A stretch of 64,000 nucleotides of DNA from JADCRZ01 sp965200945. Its GTDB lineage: Bacteria > Bacteroidota > Bacteroidia > Chitinophagales > Chitinophagaceae. Of the stretch, positions 8,324 through 18,619 are shown piece after piece. Position 1 is the first letter of the stretch. Each line of letters starts with the position of its first letter. The stretch is from the NCBI GenBank assembly GCA_965200945.1, contig OZ241749.1, positions 4,154,001-4,218,000 of the forward strand. The letters are read 5' to 3'. A model generated the notes under the pieces. That model saw nothing but the letters and a program-made list of their open reading frames with translations. It was not told where the DNA came from and searched no databases. A program made the translations under genes and the position numbers.

Positions 8324-9064
8324 TCAGTAATTGGTCATGGAGCTCACGCTGAGAGGCTGGCTCTTGGCGCCGCCTTTTACGTAAAATGTAAAGATCTTGA
8401 CAGCACCCAGCGAAGTGGCTGCACTCTGCGCAAGCACCGTCTGGGTACCTGGCGACTTTACCTTAATGGTGTAAGTGCCGGCAGGGATTGGTGTGAACTT
8501 GGCCAGGGTAGCTACGTTCGGTGTTGTTGTTGTACCCGCGTACGACATACCCGACATGGTTACACTGTCGGTGCCCCTTGTGAAAGTAACATCCACGGGC
8601 GCAGTTGCCGGCGCCAGGTGCAGAAATCTCACATGTGCCATGCCGGAGGCCGGCAGGGTGAGGTCGTCGGTCAGCTGCAGCACTTTCAGCTTGGAGTTCA
8701 GTACCGTGTCCATGGCAAAGAAGGAGTAGATCTTCCCCAGATCCATTGCAACATTGGCTTCTATCAGGCTTGTTTTGCCAGAGTCGGCAGATATTTTCAC
8801 GTTGCGGTTGCCTGTGGAAGCCGGCAGGTAGATGAGTGCACTGCCGGTTTTGGAGATCGTAGTGTTTCCGAAGTTGAGGCGGTTCACGCTGGTTACCAGT
8901 CCGTCAACCACCACATCCACAGCCGGGCCGCCGGGGGCTGCATGCGTTACGGAAAAACTTGCCAGCGGCTGCTGCTGGAACCTGTCGGCTTTGCAGCCTG
9001 AAATAATGTATGCAGAAACGAAAACGAAGGAGAGAGTGAAAATCGATTTATTGAATAATGTCAT
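8324..9064 (-). CDS. DUF4397-containing lipoprotein
   Basis: A 246-residue exported lipoprotein: the signal peptide ends in the lipobox ISGCKA (Cys24). The mature part has two beta-rich stretches typical of DUF4397, VTHAAPGGPAVDVVVDG and VRFLHLAPATAPVDVTFTRG, each followed by a TYTIKV-like strand. The biochemical role of the domain is unknown; members are found on Bacteroidota surfaces. The gene begins 21 bp after the stop of the upstream SusD-like gene on the same strand with no terminator between them. It is probably the third gene of that operon and may be an accessory surface protein. Confidence 0.85.
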   Translation of the reverse strand: MTLFNKSIFTLSFVFVSAYIISGCKADRFQQQPLASFSVTHAAPGGPAVDVVVDGLVTSVNRLNFGNTTISKTGSALIYLPASTGNRNVKISADSGKTSLIEANVAMDLGKIYSFFAMDTVLNSKLKVLQLTDDLTLPASGMAHVRFLHLAPATAPVDVTFTRGTDSVTMSGMSYAGTTTTPNVATLAKFTPIPAGTYTIKVKSPGTQTVLAQSAATSLGAVKIFTFYVKGGAKSQPLSVSSMTNY

Positions 9065-9085
9065 TATGATGTTGTTTTGATAAGT

Positions 9086-10513
9086 TTAGTAACCGGAATT
9101 CTGCTTCATCGACTTGTTTGCCTGGATCTCATAAAAAGGGATCGGGAGAACAAACCGCAGGTTTCCGGCAGGCAGGGTAACAGCTGTAGGGTTTTGTGCA
9201 TCCTGCGGCCTTCTTTCTACCGGCAGGCCCCTGCGTTTCAGGTCCCAGAAACGGTGTCCTTCGAAAGCGAGTTCCTTGAAACGTTCGTTGATGATCAGGC
9301 TGATGAGTGTGTTCTTGTCATCATAGTTCACCACGGTGTAATTGCTGATGCGCGCTTTGCGAAGGTCGTTCAGGTCCTGGCTGGCAGCCGGGATCTTGCC
9401 CAGCTCGGCGCGGGCCTCTGCCCTGATGAGGTACATTTCGCCGGTACGGATCATCTTGTAATCCTGTACATTGTCGCTGGCGGTGCCGTAGCCGGTTCCT
9501 TCATATTTTCTTACGATGTGTGAAACACGGTTTTGCGCTACCAGCAGCGGCTCATCTTTCATATAAGCAGAGAAACGGATGTCATTGGTCTGGTCGTAGG
9601 CGTCCCACAGTTTGGAGGAAACGGTGAAGAGAATGGTTTGCAGGTTCGTGGCATTGGTGGCATTTCCCCTGTAATATGAACCGACCCTCAGCGGAGATGT
9701 ATTTATCCTTTTGATTTTGAAGCCTACTTCATCCGCATTGCTGTCTTTCCAGATGCCTGTGAAATTAGTGCGTATGGAAAGCGGCATCAGGTTGATGTAC
9801 TCCGTTGCATAGGTTTCCGCGCTGGCGTAATCCTTCATGTAAAGGGCCATGCGGGCCTGCATGCCGATCACGGCGGTGCGGTTGATGCGGTACACATCGG
9901 TGAAAGAGGCCGGTATCAGCGTGCGTGCTTCTGCAAAATCAGCGATCATGTTGTCGAAGAACGGCTTCATGCTGATCCGGGCCTGGTCGGTGAGCGAGGG
10001 TACCTTCATGTAAGGAAGGGCGATGCCATCCGGCGTGTAGTTATCGCAATACCACCTGAACAGTTCCAGGTGCATGAAAGCCCTGAGCGCGAGCATCTCG
10101 CCGCGCAGGCGTGAACGGAGCGCGTTGTCGCCTGCCCGCAGCGAATCGGTTGTAGGGAGCGCAGCCAGCACCCGATTGGCGCGGTTGATCACCGAATAGT
10201 TGTTGCCGAAGTTGTTGATGTTGTCGCGGGTGAGGGTGATGTCATCGGCTCCGTAGATCCAGTTTACCACCGTGGCATCCTGGGAGGGAAACTCCGCACT
10301 GGCCACCTCATCGGAGGCAATGCTGTTAAAGTACATATTGCCTTCCCCGATCACGGCGGCATAGGCTCCCACGGCACCCTGGTCGGCGTTTTCCACCGTT
10401 TTAAAGGCCAGGGTTTCATTGATAAAATCAGTTTCTTTTATCTCGATCACTTTCTTGCACGAGAACACCGAGAGTGTAAGAAGGCATATTGTAACGGTCT
10501 TTAATGTATTCAT
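9086..10513 (-). CDS. RagB/SusD family nutrient-binding lipoprotein (pair 1)
   Basis: A 475-residue surface lipoprotein that would cap its partner SusC transporter and bind ligand outside the cell. The signal peptide ends in the lipobox VFSCKK (Cys19). The body has the TPR-like SusD fold signature DADQ/NYSVINRANRVL, a mid-region RGEMLALRAFMHLELFRWY, and the C-terminal SusD/RagB block MYLIRAEARAELGK, RRGLPVE and LPIPFYEIQANKSMKQNSGY. It begins 21 bp after the SusC stop and ends 21 bp before the DUF4397 gene. The ligand cannot be inferred because no hydrolase or regulator is adjacent. Confidence 0.95.
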   Translation of the reverse strand: MNTLKTVTICLLTLSVFSCKKVIEIKETDFINETLAFKTVENADQGAVGAYAAVIGEGNMYFNSIASDEVASAEFPSQDATVVNWIYGADDITLTRDNINNFGNNYSVINRANRVLAALPTTDSLRAGDNALRSRLRGEMLALRAFMHLELFRWYCDNYTPDGIALPYMKVPSLTDQARISMKPFFDNMIADFAEARTLIPASFTDVYRINRTAVIGMQARMALYMKDYASAETYATEYINLMPLSIRTNFTGIWKDSNADEVGFKIKRINTSPLRVGSYYRGNATNATNLQTILFTVSSKLWDAYDQTNDIRFSAYMKDEPLLVAQNRVSHIVRKYEGTGYGTASDNVQDYKMIRTGEMYLIRAEARAELGKIPAASQDLNDLRKARISNYTVVNYDDKNTLISLIINERFKELAFEGHRFWDLKRRGLPVERRPQDAQNPTAVTLPAGNLRFVLPIPFYEIQANKSMKQNSGY

Positions 10514-10534
10514 ATCTGGTCGTGAGAATTTAAA

Positions 10535-13500
10535 TTAGAAATTGATTTCCATACCGGCTACCAGCATGCGGCTGGAAGCGTATTCATTCAGGCTGATGTT
10601 GTTGTTGTCTTCAGGATCAGGTCCTTCCCAGGGGCTCCAGATCAGCAGGTTCTGTCCTTGCACGTAAAACCTTGCACTGCGGATGTATCTCAATCGGGCA
10701 GCAACGGTGGTGGGAAGCTGATAGCTTAGGGTCACATTGCGGAGGCGCATGAAGGCAGCGTTCTGAATGTCAGTGGAAGTGAAATCCCGGTCGTACAGAG
10801 AAGACTGGTAAGCGGCTACGTCACCCGGTTTCAGCCATTGGGCAGTGTTCATGTATTTTAACTGATTTACTACGCCGCTGTAACCGGTTGAGCCCCTGGC
10901 AACCCAGGAAAGCGTGTTGTTGGAACGGTTTACATCGAACTGGTAGCTCACCAAAGCGCTCAGCGTGATATTCTTTACGCGGATGGAGTTGTTGATACCA
11001 CCGACATGCACCGGCAGGTAGCTGCCGAACTTGGTGAAGCGGCCGGCTTTGCTCAGGTCGGTTGTTCTGCCGCCAGCCTGTGTTTCATATACCGGTAAGC
11101 CGGTTGCAGGATCAGCGCCGAGGTAGTTGTAGGTGTAATGTGTACCGTAAGACAAGCCTTTTTTGATGAGGAAGGTACCGGTTTCATACTGGTCAACCAG
11201 GCCAAGATCCACGATCATATTTTTGTTGATCGCATGGTTGGCGCTCACCGTCCAGGTCACATCCCGGTTCTTGATCACATCCACGGTCACCATGGCTTCT
11301 ATCCCTTTGTTGCTGAGGATACCGGCATTCACGTTCCTGGAAGTAAAACCTGTTTCACGGGGCAGCGGCTGGTTTACAAAAAGGTCTACGGTTGTGTTCT
11401 TATAGACGTCTACAACCAGCTGCACCCTGTTATGCAGGAAAGCCGCATCGAAACCGATGTTGGTTTTTCTTACGTTTTCGATCCTCAGGTCGGGGTTGCC
11501 CGGAGAGCTGGGGATGATACCGGTGAGGATGGAACCTGCGTAGGTAGTGGTACCGAAGCTGGCCGACTGCGGGCCCTGGTAGTTGGTAACCTGCAGCAAA
11601 GGCGTAGTCAGAATCGTGTAGTTGGTGGTTGAAATACTATTGATGTTTGGCGTAATCCCATAAGAAGCCCTGACTTTCAGGTCGGAGAAGATGTTCTGAT
11701 TTTCCATGAATTCTTCGCGCATGGCGTTCCAGGCACCACCAATTGACCAGCTGATGATCTCTTTGTTGGCTGGATTGATAATGCGCGAAGTACCATCCCT
11801 ACGAACGCTTGCATTTAAAGTATAACGGCTGTCATATGTATATCTCAGAAGGCCAAAGAATGACCGGATGCCGGAGCCGGATTTCGCACTGGTGGCAACC
11901 GGCGGAAACCCATTGGTAGCAGTTCCTGCCCCCTGACCTGTTTCAGGAAGGCGCGGATCCAGGCCATATACTGTAAAACCCAGCCCTCTTTGCCAGTTGC
12001 GGATCACTTCGAACCAGCTTGATGCTTCCACTTCATGCTTTTTTGCAAATACGTTGGAGTAGGTAGCACCGGTGGTGCTGATGATCTGCGTATTCACATA
12101 GTTGGCTTCTGAGTTCAGTCCCTTATTGTATGTCTGGCTACGGCCGACGAGTGAGTTGGGATTGATATAACGCAGCCAGCGGTCATCTCTCATATCCACA
12201 CCCAGCGTGGTTTTCACCATCAGGTGTTTGGCGATCAGATAAGAGAGGTTGATACCGCTGTTCATTTTCAGCTGGTTCTGGCGGCCCGTGGTGTTGGCGA
12301 TGGCTTCCAGGGTGTTGGATATATAACGGGGATGCGCTGCAGTGGTGGTACCGCTGTCGAGCGTGCCGTTGGGCAGGTAAGGGTTCTCATACGGCATCGC
12401 CCTCCAGGATATCTGGAACGGGTTCCTGGCGCTATTGCCCACGAAGTCACCTTCGGAAAAGGCGTTCTGCGTAAAGCCGACTGAGTTGGTCATGCTGAAC
12501 GTGAACCCTTTATCGGAGTGCTCGATGTTGAAGCGGGCGGTATATCTGTTGAGATAAGAGTTGAGGTCGGTACCATCCTGGTGGAAGTAATTGCCCGACA
12601 TAAAGAAGCGGGTCTTTTCCGTACCGCCGCTCACATTGAATTCATGGGTCTGTGAAACTCCCTGCCTGAACAGGATCTTTTTGTAATCGAGGTTGATCAG
12701 CCTCATGCTGTCCAGTATATGATCGTAGCCTGAAAGAATTGCAGCGGAAGAAGTGGCGTTGTTGGGATTTTTTCTGGAGTAGGTCCAGCCCGGACCATAC
12801 TTATTGTTTTCTTCGTGCAACAGTTTTTCGGTGCTGTTCATGAGATCGAAATTGGTAAACGGCAGAAAGCTGTTGAAACCGAACTGCGTTCTCACCGTGA
12901 AATTGGTTCTGCCAGCCCGGCCTTTCTTGGTCGTTATAACGATGACGCCGGTGGCTGCGCGGGATCCGTACAGGGCTGCCGCACTGGCGTCTTTCAGGAT
13001 GGTAACGGATTCGAAATCATTGGGGTTGATAGACTGGAACTGGCCCGACTCTACCGGAATGCCATCGATGATATACAGTGGCTGGGCGCCGGCGGCAGCG
13101 ATGGACTGCACACCACGGATGGTGACCGAGGCGGAAGCCCCCGGCTGTCCGGAACCGGAGTTGACCAGTAACCCCGGCGACTGACCCTGAAGGATCTGGT
13201 CGAAAGAGGCCATGGGCACGTTTTCAATATTTTTTGGTGAAATGGAAGACGCGGCGCCGGTGAATTTGGAGCGGGGCGCCTTGGTATAACCCGTAGATAC
13301 AATGACCTCTTCCAGCGCTTTGCCGCCGCTGGTTTGCAGGATCGCTGAATACACACGCTGGTTGGCGGTTACCGAAAGCTCCTGTTCGGCAAAACCGACA
13401 CCTGAAATCACGATCGTTCTTACGGTGCCGGTAATGCTTAAACTAAACTCTCCATTGGAGTTGGTCGTAGTTCCCCGGGAACTTCCCTTGACGATCACCG

Positions 13501-13621
13501 AAGCATTGGCGATGGGTTCGCCGTTTGCATCGGTTACTTTACCGGTGATGGCCCGGTTTTGTGAGAAAAGTTGTCCCAGAAATAGCACAAGCATCAGGAC
13601 GAGGAGTAGTGATTTTCTCAT
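10535..13621 (-). CDS. SusC/RagA TonB-linked outer-membrane transporter (pair 1)
   Basis: A 1028-residue TonB-dependent transporter. A signal peptide (about 1-21, ending LFSQ) is followed by a carboxypeptidase-regulatory-like domain (AITGKVTDANGEPIANASVI), a short TonB-box-like region (EEVIVSTGY), a plug domain with the Sus-type signature VTILKDASAAALYGSRAATG, and a large 22-strand barrel ending in a terminal strand with Phe (AGMEINF). There is no N-terminal STN domain, which fits the absence of an adjacent FecI/FecR regulator. It is first in an operon with the SusD-like and DUF4397 genes. A -7 box lies 40 bp upstream. Confidence 0.96.
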   Translation of the reverse strand: MRKSLLLVLMLVLFLGQLFSQNRAITGKVTDANGEPIANASVIVKGSSRGTTTNSNGEFSLSITGTVRTIVISGVGFAEQELSVTANQRVYSAILQTSGGKALEEVIVSTGYTKAPRSKFTGAASSISPKNIENVPMASFDQILQGQSPGLLVNSGSGQPGASASVTIRGVQSIAAAGAQPLYIIDGIPVESGQFQSINPNDFESVTILKDASAAALYGSRAATGVIVITTKKGRAGRTNFTVRTQFGFNSFLPFTNFDLMNSTEKLLHEENNKYGPGWTYSRKNPNNATSSAAILSGYDHILDSMRLINLDYKKILFRQGVSQTHEFNVSGGTEKTRFFMSGNYFHQDGTDLNSYLNRYTARFNIEHSDKGFTFSMTNSVGFTQNAFSEGDFVGNSARNPFQISWRAMPYENPYLPNGTLDSGTTTAAHPRYISNTLEAIANTTGRQNQLKMNSGINLSYLIAKHLMVKTTLGVDMRDDRWLRYINPNSLVGRSQTYNKGLNSEANYVNTQIISTTGATYSNVFAKKHEVEASSWFEVIRNWQRGLGFTVYGLDPRLPETGQGAGTATNGFPPVATSAKSGSGIRSFFGLLRYTYDSRYTLNASVRRDGTSRIINPANKEIISWSIGGAWNAMREEFMENQNIFSDLKVRASYGITPNINSISTTNYTILTTPLLQVTNYQGPQSASFGTTTYAGSILTGIIPSSPGNPDLRIENVRKTNIGFDAAFLHNRVQLVVDVYKNTTVDLFVNQPLPRETGFTSRNVNAGILSNKGIEAMVTVDVIKNRDVTWTVSANHAINKNMIVDLGLVDQYETGTFLIKKGLSYGTHYTYNYLGADPATGLPVYETQAGGRTTDLSKAGRFTKFGSYLPVHVGGINNSIRVKNITLSALVSYQFDVNRSNNTLSWVARGSTGYSGVVNQLKYMNTAQWLKPGDVAAYQSSLYDRDFTSTDIQNAAFMRLRNVTLSYQLPTTVAARLRYIRSARFYVQGQNLLIWSPWEGPDPEDNNNISLNEYASSRMLVAGMEINF

Positions 13622-13660
13622 GTGTTTGTTGAGTTTGTTAAAAAGATGTTAGCAAAAGGA

Positions 13661-13668
13661 CAAATCTA
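13661..13668 (-). promoter_or_regulatory. Promoter -7 box of SusC pair 1
   Basis: On the minus strand the sequence reads TAGATTTG, a full match to TAnnTTTG, 39 bp before the SusC ATG. It lies inside the 282-bp gap that also holds the terminator of the preceding Sus pair. Confidence 0.5.
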
Positions 13669-13831
13669 GTGACTAGAGTGCTGCAATCGTGCAAAATGAA
13701 ATATTTGATGTAAAAAAAGAGAATGTGACACTAAAAATTTACATATGTATTATTTTTAAAGTGTTTGAGGGGTGTCCACTGCCGGAAAGGATGTGGGTAC
13801 AGAACCCGAAATAAAAATTCCGGGAAAAGAA

Positions 13832-13868
13832 TAAAAAAGGGTTGCTTGAATTACTTCAGCAACCCTTT
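13832..13868 (-). terminator. Rho-independent terminator after SusD pair 2
   Basis: The 11-bp stem AAAGGGTTGCT/AGCAACCCTTT (13836-13846 with 13858-13868) is followed on the minus strand by a T-run. It separates Sus pairs 1 and 2 into independent transcripts. Confidence 0.85.
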
Positions 13869-13903
13869 CAGGTGAATATGTTTCCTTTCGAGAGCAGAAC
13901 CGA

Positions 13904-15325
13904 TCAGTAGCCTGTGTTCTGAGTCAAATTTGGATTTTTGTCCGTCTCGTATTTCGGGATGGGTAATATGCGGTAGCTGGATCCCCAGGTCTGCACGGGA
14001 ACGGTGCTATGAGCCGGGATATCCAGTTTGTTACGCTGAAACTCGAGACTTCCCTGGCCTTCAAAAGCCAGCTCGATCCTTCTTTCCCTGATAATAAAAT
14101 CCAGGAGGGCTTGTTTGGTCGTTGGAGCAATAGCTGCTGCATTGGAACGGCTTCTTACCTGATTTACCAGGGATACAGCAGCGGCATCAACGCCGGCAGC
14201 AATCTTTGCGAGGGCTTCGGCTTTCGACAGAAGAACTTCCGGATACCTGAACACAGGCACATAATCAGTGGTCAGACCATTGTACTTACGGGTCCAGAAC
14301 GAACCGTTGTATTTTTCAACGAGCGAATCACCGCTGGCAGCCACCCTGCGGTAGCGGAGGTCAACCGTTGTATCTATGAGGTTTAAGAAGTCGGTCGAGA
14401 TCGAAAGGTCGCCTCTTGCCCTGGGATTGTAATGTTGGCCCAGCGAATTGTTTGTATTCGGATTGTCGGCTCCGCTCATGGCGACAGAGAAAATTGATTC
14501 ATTGGTGGTGTAGGTCCTGAACGCCAGCAATGGGTTTCCCGCATTCATTGCATACAGATTTGAATTGATGAGCACATCTGCATACTGGTTCGTCTTTGCA
14601 TTATCGCCTTTGTACAGGTACAGGCGCATCAACAAGGCTCTGGCAGCTCCTTTTGTAGCTCTGGCCACTTTAGTGAAAGGATCGCTGTTGGTAAGCGGCA
14701 GCTTGGCTTCCGCGTCCAGCAGGTCGGCTTCCATCTGGTCGTATACCTGTTTTACGGTAGCGCGCGGAATCTGATTGGAAGGATCGAACGGATCGTCGGC
14801 GGCAGTCAGCACCAGGGGAACACCCGCATGGCTGGCATCGGCGGTGAAGTTATACGGCTGGGCCCACAAATTCACCAGATAGAAGTAGCAGAGCGCCCTT
14901 ATAAATTTGGCTTCCCCAACATATTGATCTGCTTTTGCAGCCGTGACCAGGCCGATATTGGGAGTGAACCCTTTGATAAAAAGATTCGACTGGTAAATAG
15001 TTCTGTAACCCGCCTGGTAGGCAGTCGCCACGGTACCATCACTGGAAGTAGTGGTGCTGTAAAAACCCATATTCCCGAAATAAGTATTGGGAATTACATC
15101 CAGCCCGCGCATATCGGCATAGATGAGGATACGCCCGCTGAAGAAGTTTGAATTTTGGAGCGCATCGTACATGCCTACGGAAGCTTTTTCTATCCTGTCG
15201 GCTGTACTGAAGGCATCGGATTGTGAAATACTGTTCAGGGGAGCCTGGAACAGGCTATCTTTTTTGCAGGACGTGATCGTCAGTGCAGTCAACGCAATTC
15301 CTGCCAATAAACTTTTATGATTCAT
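13904..15325 (-). CDS. RagB/SusD family nutrient-binding lipoprotein (pair 2)
   Basis: A 473-residue SusD-like surface lipoprotein. The signal peptide ends in the lipobox TITSCKK (Cys20). SusD-fold marks include the N-terminal ISQSDAFSTADRIEKASVGMYDAL, AKFIRALCYFYLVNLW in the TPR region, and the C-terminal RYPEVLLSKAEALAKI, RRIELAFEGQGSLEFQR and ILPIPKYETDKNPNLTQNTGY. It begins 18 bp after its SusC partner and ends just before a strong terminator. It is clearly diverged from the pair 1 and pair 3 SusD proteins, so this is not a recent duplication. Ligand unknown. Confidence 0.95.
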   Translation of the reverse strand: MNHKSLLAGIALTALTITSCKKDSLFQAPLNSISQSDAFSTADRIEKASVGMYDALQNSNFFSGRILIYADMRGLDVIPNTYFGNMGFYSTTTSSDGTVATAYQAGYRTIYQSNLFIKGFTPNIGLVTAAKADQYVGEAKFIRALCYFYLVNLWAQPYNFTADASHAGVPLVLTAADDPFDPSNQIPRATVKQVYDQMEADLLDAEAKLPLTNSDPFTKVARATKGAARALLMRLYLYKGDNAKTNQYADVLINSNLYAMNAGNPLLAFRTYTTNESIFSVAMSGADNPNTNNSLGQHYNPRARGDLSISTDFLNLIDTTVDLRYRRVAASGDSLVEKYNGSFWTRKYNGLTTDYVPVFRYPEVLLSKAEALAKIAAGVDAAAVSLVNQVRSRSNAAAIAPTTKQALLDFIIRERRIELAFEGQGSLEFQRNKLDIPAHSTVPVQTWGSSYRILPIPKYETDKNPNLTQNTGY

Positions 15326-15343
15326 ACGTTCTTTGAATTAAAA

Positions 15344-18300
15344 TTAAAAGGATAAGCTTACACCGGCTGTAACCACACGGCTCTGGGGGGTACCTCTGCT
15401 GTCTATACCCAAACCGATATTGCTTTGTGTAGTCCCGGCTGTATTCACGTCAGGATCAAGACCGGAGTATTTGGTAAAAACAAACGGATTGAATGCCTGT
15501 GCATAAAAACGCGCATTGTCGAATCCTATCCTGCTTAACAGTGACTTTGCCACAGTGTAACCGACAGTGATCGTTCTGAAACGGAGGAAGTCGCCTCTCT
15601 CGAGCCACCGGGTGGAAGCCTGGTTGGCCGTCTGATCGTTCAGCCACAGTTTGGGTACATCGGTTACATCACCCGGCTTCTGCCATCTTCTCAAGATGTC
15701 GGTGAAGTTGTTGCTGAACTGGTTGTTCAGCATACCGGCCTTGGAAGAGTTGTAGATGTAGTTGCCGCCCTGGTATACAATGGAAATGTTCAGGTCGAAA
15801 TTCTTGTACGTGAAAGTGTTATCCCAGCCGCCGTAGAAAACAGGCAGACCGCTCTTGTTGCTGTACACGAAATCGCTTCCGCTGAGGGCGGGTACTGCAT
15901 TCCCTTTTTCGTCTGTCCAGAGGGCAGGACCGGTTGCACCGAAATTGTAGCGTTTGATGCTGCCGTTCTTGGCATACCACATCGGGTTGCCGCTCTGTAC
16001 GTCTACTCCGGCCCATCTGGGCAGGTAAAATGTTCCGAGCGCGCGGCCATAACTGGCAACATTCTGACCGGAAACAATATCCGCATTGTTGTTGGAAGGA
16101 ACCAGGCCGGTGATCTCGTTCCAGATACGGGTAAAATTGAGCGAGGAGGTCCACCGGAAATTTTTGCTGGCATAAGGAGTGGCATTGAGGGTGATCTCAA
16201 CTCCCTTGTTATACATGCCGCCGATATTGGTGGAGATGCTGGAACCCGGAATACCGACTGAGTACAATGTAGGAGCCGCCAGTATCAGGTTGTTGATGTT
16301 GTTCTTAAAGAAATCAGCCACGATACCGATCTTGCTGTTGAAAACATTGGCTTCAAAACCGATGTTCGTCTTTTTAGCCGTTTCCCACCGGAGGTTGGGG
16401 TTGCCCGCCTGGCTGATACCAAGCCCGTTGAGGCTGGTATATGCTGCTCCGGAGAACAGGGTCAGGGCTGCATATTCAGATACTCCTCTCGAGTTACCCA
16501 CTTCACCGTAGCTACCCCTTAGTTTAAGGAAGTCGAGCCAGGTTACGTTCTGCAAGAATTTCTCTTTGGTAAGCTCCCATCCGAGGGCAATGGAAGGGAA
16601 ATTACCGAACTGGTATTTGGTACCGAAGCCGGAGTAACCATCGCGGCGAACAGCGCCTTCAATGAAATACTTGCCTGAAAATGAATAATTCAACCGGCCG
16701 AAATAAGAGATCAAACCGCTGGCCCGCAGGTTACCGCCGGTGTTATCCGTCAGGGTGGTGGTGCCGGGGAGGGTATTGGTATACGTAGCATCGATCACAT
16801 GCGTGAAAAAAGGATCTGTAAAATTACCGGCGCCCGTATACAGGTTTAAATATGAATTCTTCTGGTATTCGGTTCCTGCAACCAGTCCGACCCGGTGCTC
16901 ACCGAAAGACCGGTCGAAGTTGAGGTAATTCTGCCAGGTCCACTGGTTGTACTGCTGGCGCTGATCCTGTACAAGACCGCCGTAGCTGTATCCAAGTCCG
17001 CCGATCAGCGGTGAACTGTATTGGTCTTCAAAGTTCGACAGGTTCTGCATGCCGAATTTGGAAGTGATCTTTAGTCCTCTCATAAGAGTGACTTCTCCGT
17101 AAATATTTGCCCTCATCTCTTCAACAGTATTGTCGTTGCGCTGCTGATTGATGGTTGGGACCATGTTATAATAATAGGCTGCGCTGGGCAGATAAGATAC
17201 ACCGCTTACGGTGGTTACGTTGCTGCCGTTGCCAAGCAGACCGATGGGGGTCAGGTTATACCCTTTCGGTCCTGCGGGATTGTAGGGCGAAACATTGGGA
17301 GGAGCCTGCCATCCCGAAATGTTGGCTCCTGCAATATATCCGTCGGTCAGAACACCGTTGTTGAGGGTTTTCGTGTAAGCCAGCTGAATGCCCGACTTAA
17401 ACCATTTGTTGGGAGTAAGATCAAGATTCAGACGGCCCTGACCGGTAGTCAGTTTGTTGCCTACGATAATGCCTTCCTGGGAAAGGTAGCGGGCAGATCC
17501 GAAAACCGAGATCTTATCCGTGCCGCCGGAAAGCGAAATGGAATTGTCATAGGTCATGCCCTGGCGGTAGGTATAATCGTTCCAGTTGGTTCTGTCGTTT
17601 TGCCCATCACCGTTTACGTCGCTGTTGCGGGCCATGCTGGCGTATGCGGAGGTAGCGCCAAATCGGTTGGCTCCCTTTTCGTTCATGATGGTGGTGAACT
17701 GATCGCCGTTGAGCAGCGAAGGTAATTTGGACGCAGAAGCCCAGGAAACTTTCGAATCAACACCCACTTTTACATTGCCTCTCTTGCCTTTTTTAGTCGT
17801 GATCAGAATCACGCCGTTTGAGGCCCTCGATCCATAGATGACGGAGGCGCCTGCATCTTTTAATACGTCGATCGATTCAATGTCAGCAGGGTTGACAAGC
17901 GCCAGCGGATCGAAGCGCGTGCCGTTTCCGCCGTTAAAACCGTTCAGGTTTGTAACAGTATTCTGTGGAATACCGTCGATCACGATCAGCGGCTGGGAAG
18001 AGGAAGAAATTGAGTTGATACCTCTTACACGGATGGCTGTTCTGTCGGCCAGCACGCCGCTACCGAGGGAGATCTGTACACCGGCCGTTTTTCCGGCAAG
18101 CGCCTGATCGAAGGACGCAGTGGGTTCATTGGCAATCTTGTCACCATTGATCTTGGAGGTGGAGCCGGTGTTCTCTCTTACAGTCCGCACGCCATATCCC
18201 ACCACCACCACCTCATCAAGGCTTCTCTCGGTAGGTTTCAGCACGGCTGCTACGCTGGTAGCACTGGTAATGGAAAATTCCTGTTGGGCCAGGCCGACGG

Positions 18301-18520
18301 AAGAGATCATCAGCCCTTTTGCCGACGGAGGTACTTTAAGGCTGAACGTACCATCAGACAGTGTGGTCGTTCCCAGATTGGTACCTTTTATCATAACAGT
18401 GGCGTTAGATATTGGCGTACCGTCTTCATTCTTCACTGTTCCGGTTATTGTTCGGGTTTGCGCAAATAATGTGCTCACAGAAAACAACAACCCAAGAACC
18501 AGGAGTGCAAGTTTACTCAT
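15344..18520 (-). CDS. SusC/RagA TonB-linked outer-membrane transporter (pair 2)
   Basis: A 1058-residue TonB-dependent transporter. The signal peptide ends at about residue 20 (STLFAQ), followed by a carboxypeptidase-regulatory-like domain (TITGTVKNEDGTPISNATVM), a TonB-box-like LDEVVVVGYGVRT, a plug with IDVLKDAGASVIYGSRASNG, and a C-terminal barrel ending AGVSLSF. No STN domain is present. No convincing -7 box was found upstream. The 165-bp gap to the preceding pair is dominated by a long perfect hairpin. It is paired with the SusD-like gene 18 bp downstream. Confidence 0.96.
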   Translation of the reverse strand: MSKLALLVLGLLFSVSTLFAQTRTITGTVKNEDGTPISNATVMIKGTNLGTTTLSDGTFSLKVPPSAKGLMISSVGLAQQEFSITSATSVAAVLKPTERSLDEVVVVGYGVRTVRENTGSTSKINGDKIANEPTASFDQALAGKTAGVQISLGSGVLADRTAIRVRGINSISSSSQPLIVIDGIPQNTVTNLNGFNGGNGTRFDPLALVNPADIESIDVLKDAGASVIYGSRASNGVILITTKKGKRGNVKVGVDSKVSWASASKLPSLLNGDQFTTIMNEKGANRFGATSAYASMARNSDVNGDGQNDRTNWNDYTYRQGMTYDNSISLSGGTDKISVFGSARYLSQEGIIVGNKLTTGQGRLNLDLTPNKWFKSGIQLAYTKTLNNGVLTDGYIAGANISGWQAPPNVSPYNPAGPKGYNLTPIGLLGNGSNVTTVSGVSYLPSAAYYYNMVPTINQQRNDNTVEEMRANIYGEVTLMRGLKITSKFGMQNLSNFEDQYSSPLIGGLGYSYGGLVQDQRQQYNQWTWQNYLNFDRSFGEHRVGLVAGTEYQKNSYLNLYTGAGNFTDPFFTHVIDATYTNTLPGTTTLTDNTGGNLRASGLISYFGRLNYSFSGKYFIEGAVRRDGYSGFGTKYQFGNFPSIALGWELTKEKFLQNVTWLDFLKLRGSYGEVGNSRGVSEYAALTLFSGAAYTSLNGLGISQAGNPNLRWETAKKTNIGFEANVFNSKIGIVADFFKNNINNLILAAPTLYSVGIPGSSISTNIGGMYNKGVEITLNATPYASKNFRWTSSLNFTRIWNEITGLVPSNNNADIVSGQNVASYGRALGTFYLPRWAGVDVQSGNPMWYAKNGSIKRYNFGATGPALWTDEKGNAVPALSGSDFVYSNKSGLPVFYGGWDNTFTYKNFDLNISIVYQGGNYIYNSSKAGMLNNQFSNNFTDILRRWQKPGDVTDVPKLWLNDQTANQASTRWLERGDFLRFRTITVGYTVAKSLLSRIGFDNARFYAQAFNPFVFTKYSGLDPDVNTAGTTQSNIGLGIDSRGTPQSRVVTAGVSLSF

Positions 18521-18619
18521 GTGCTTTTTGATTAAGATTTAACAAGGTAAGAAATAAAGACACCTTGAATTCCAAATCGCTGCATCAATTCGTTACAAGC
18601 TCCCGATGAAGTTTTAGGC

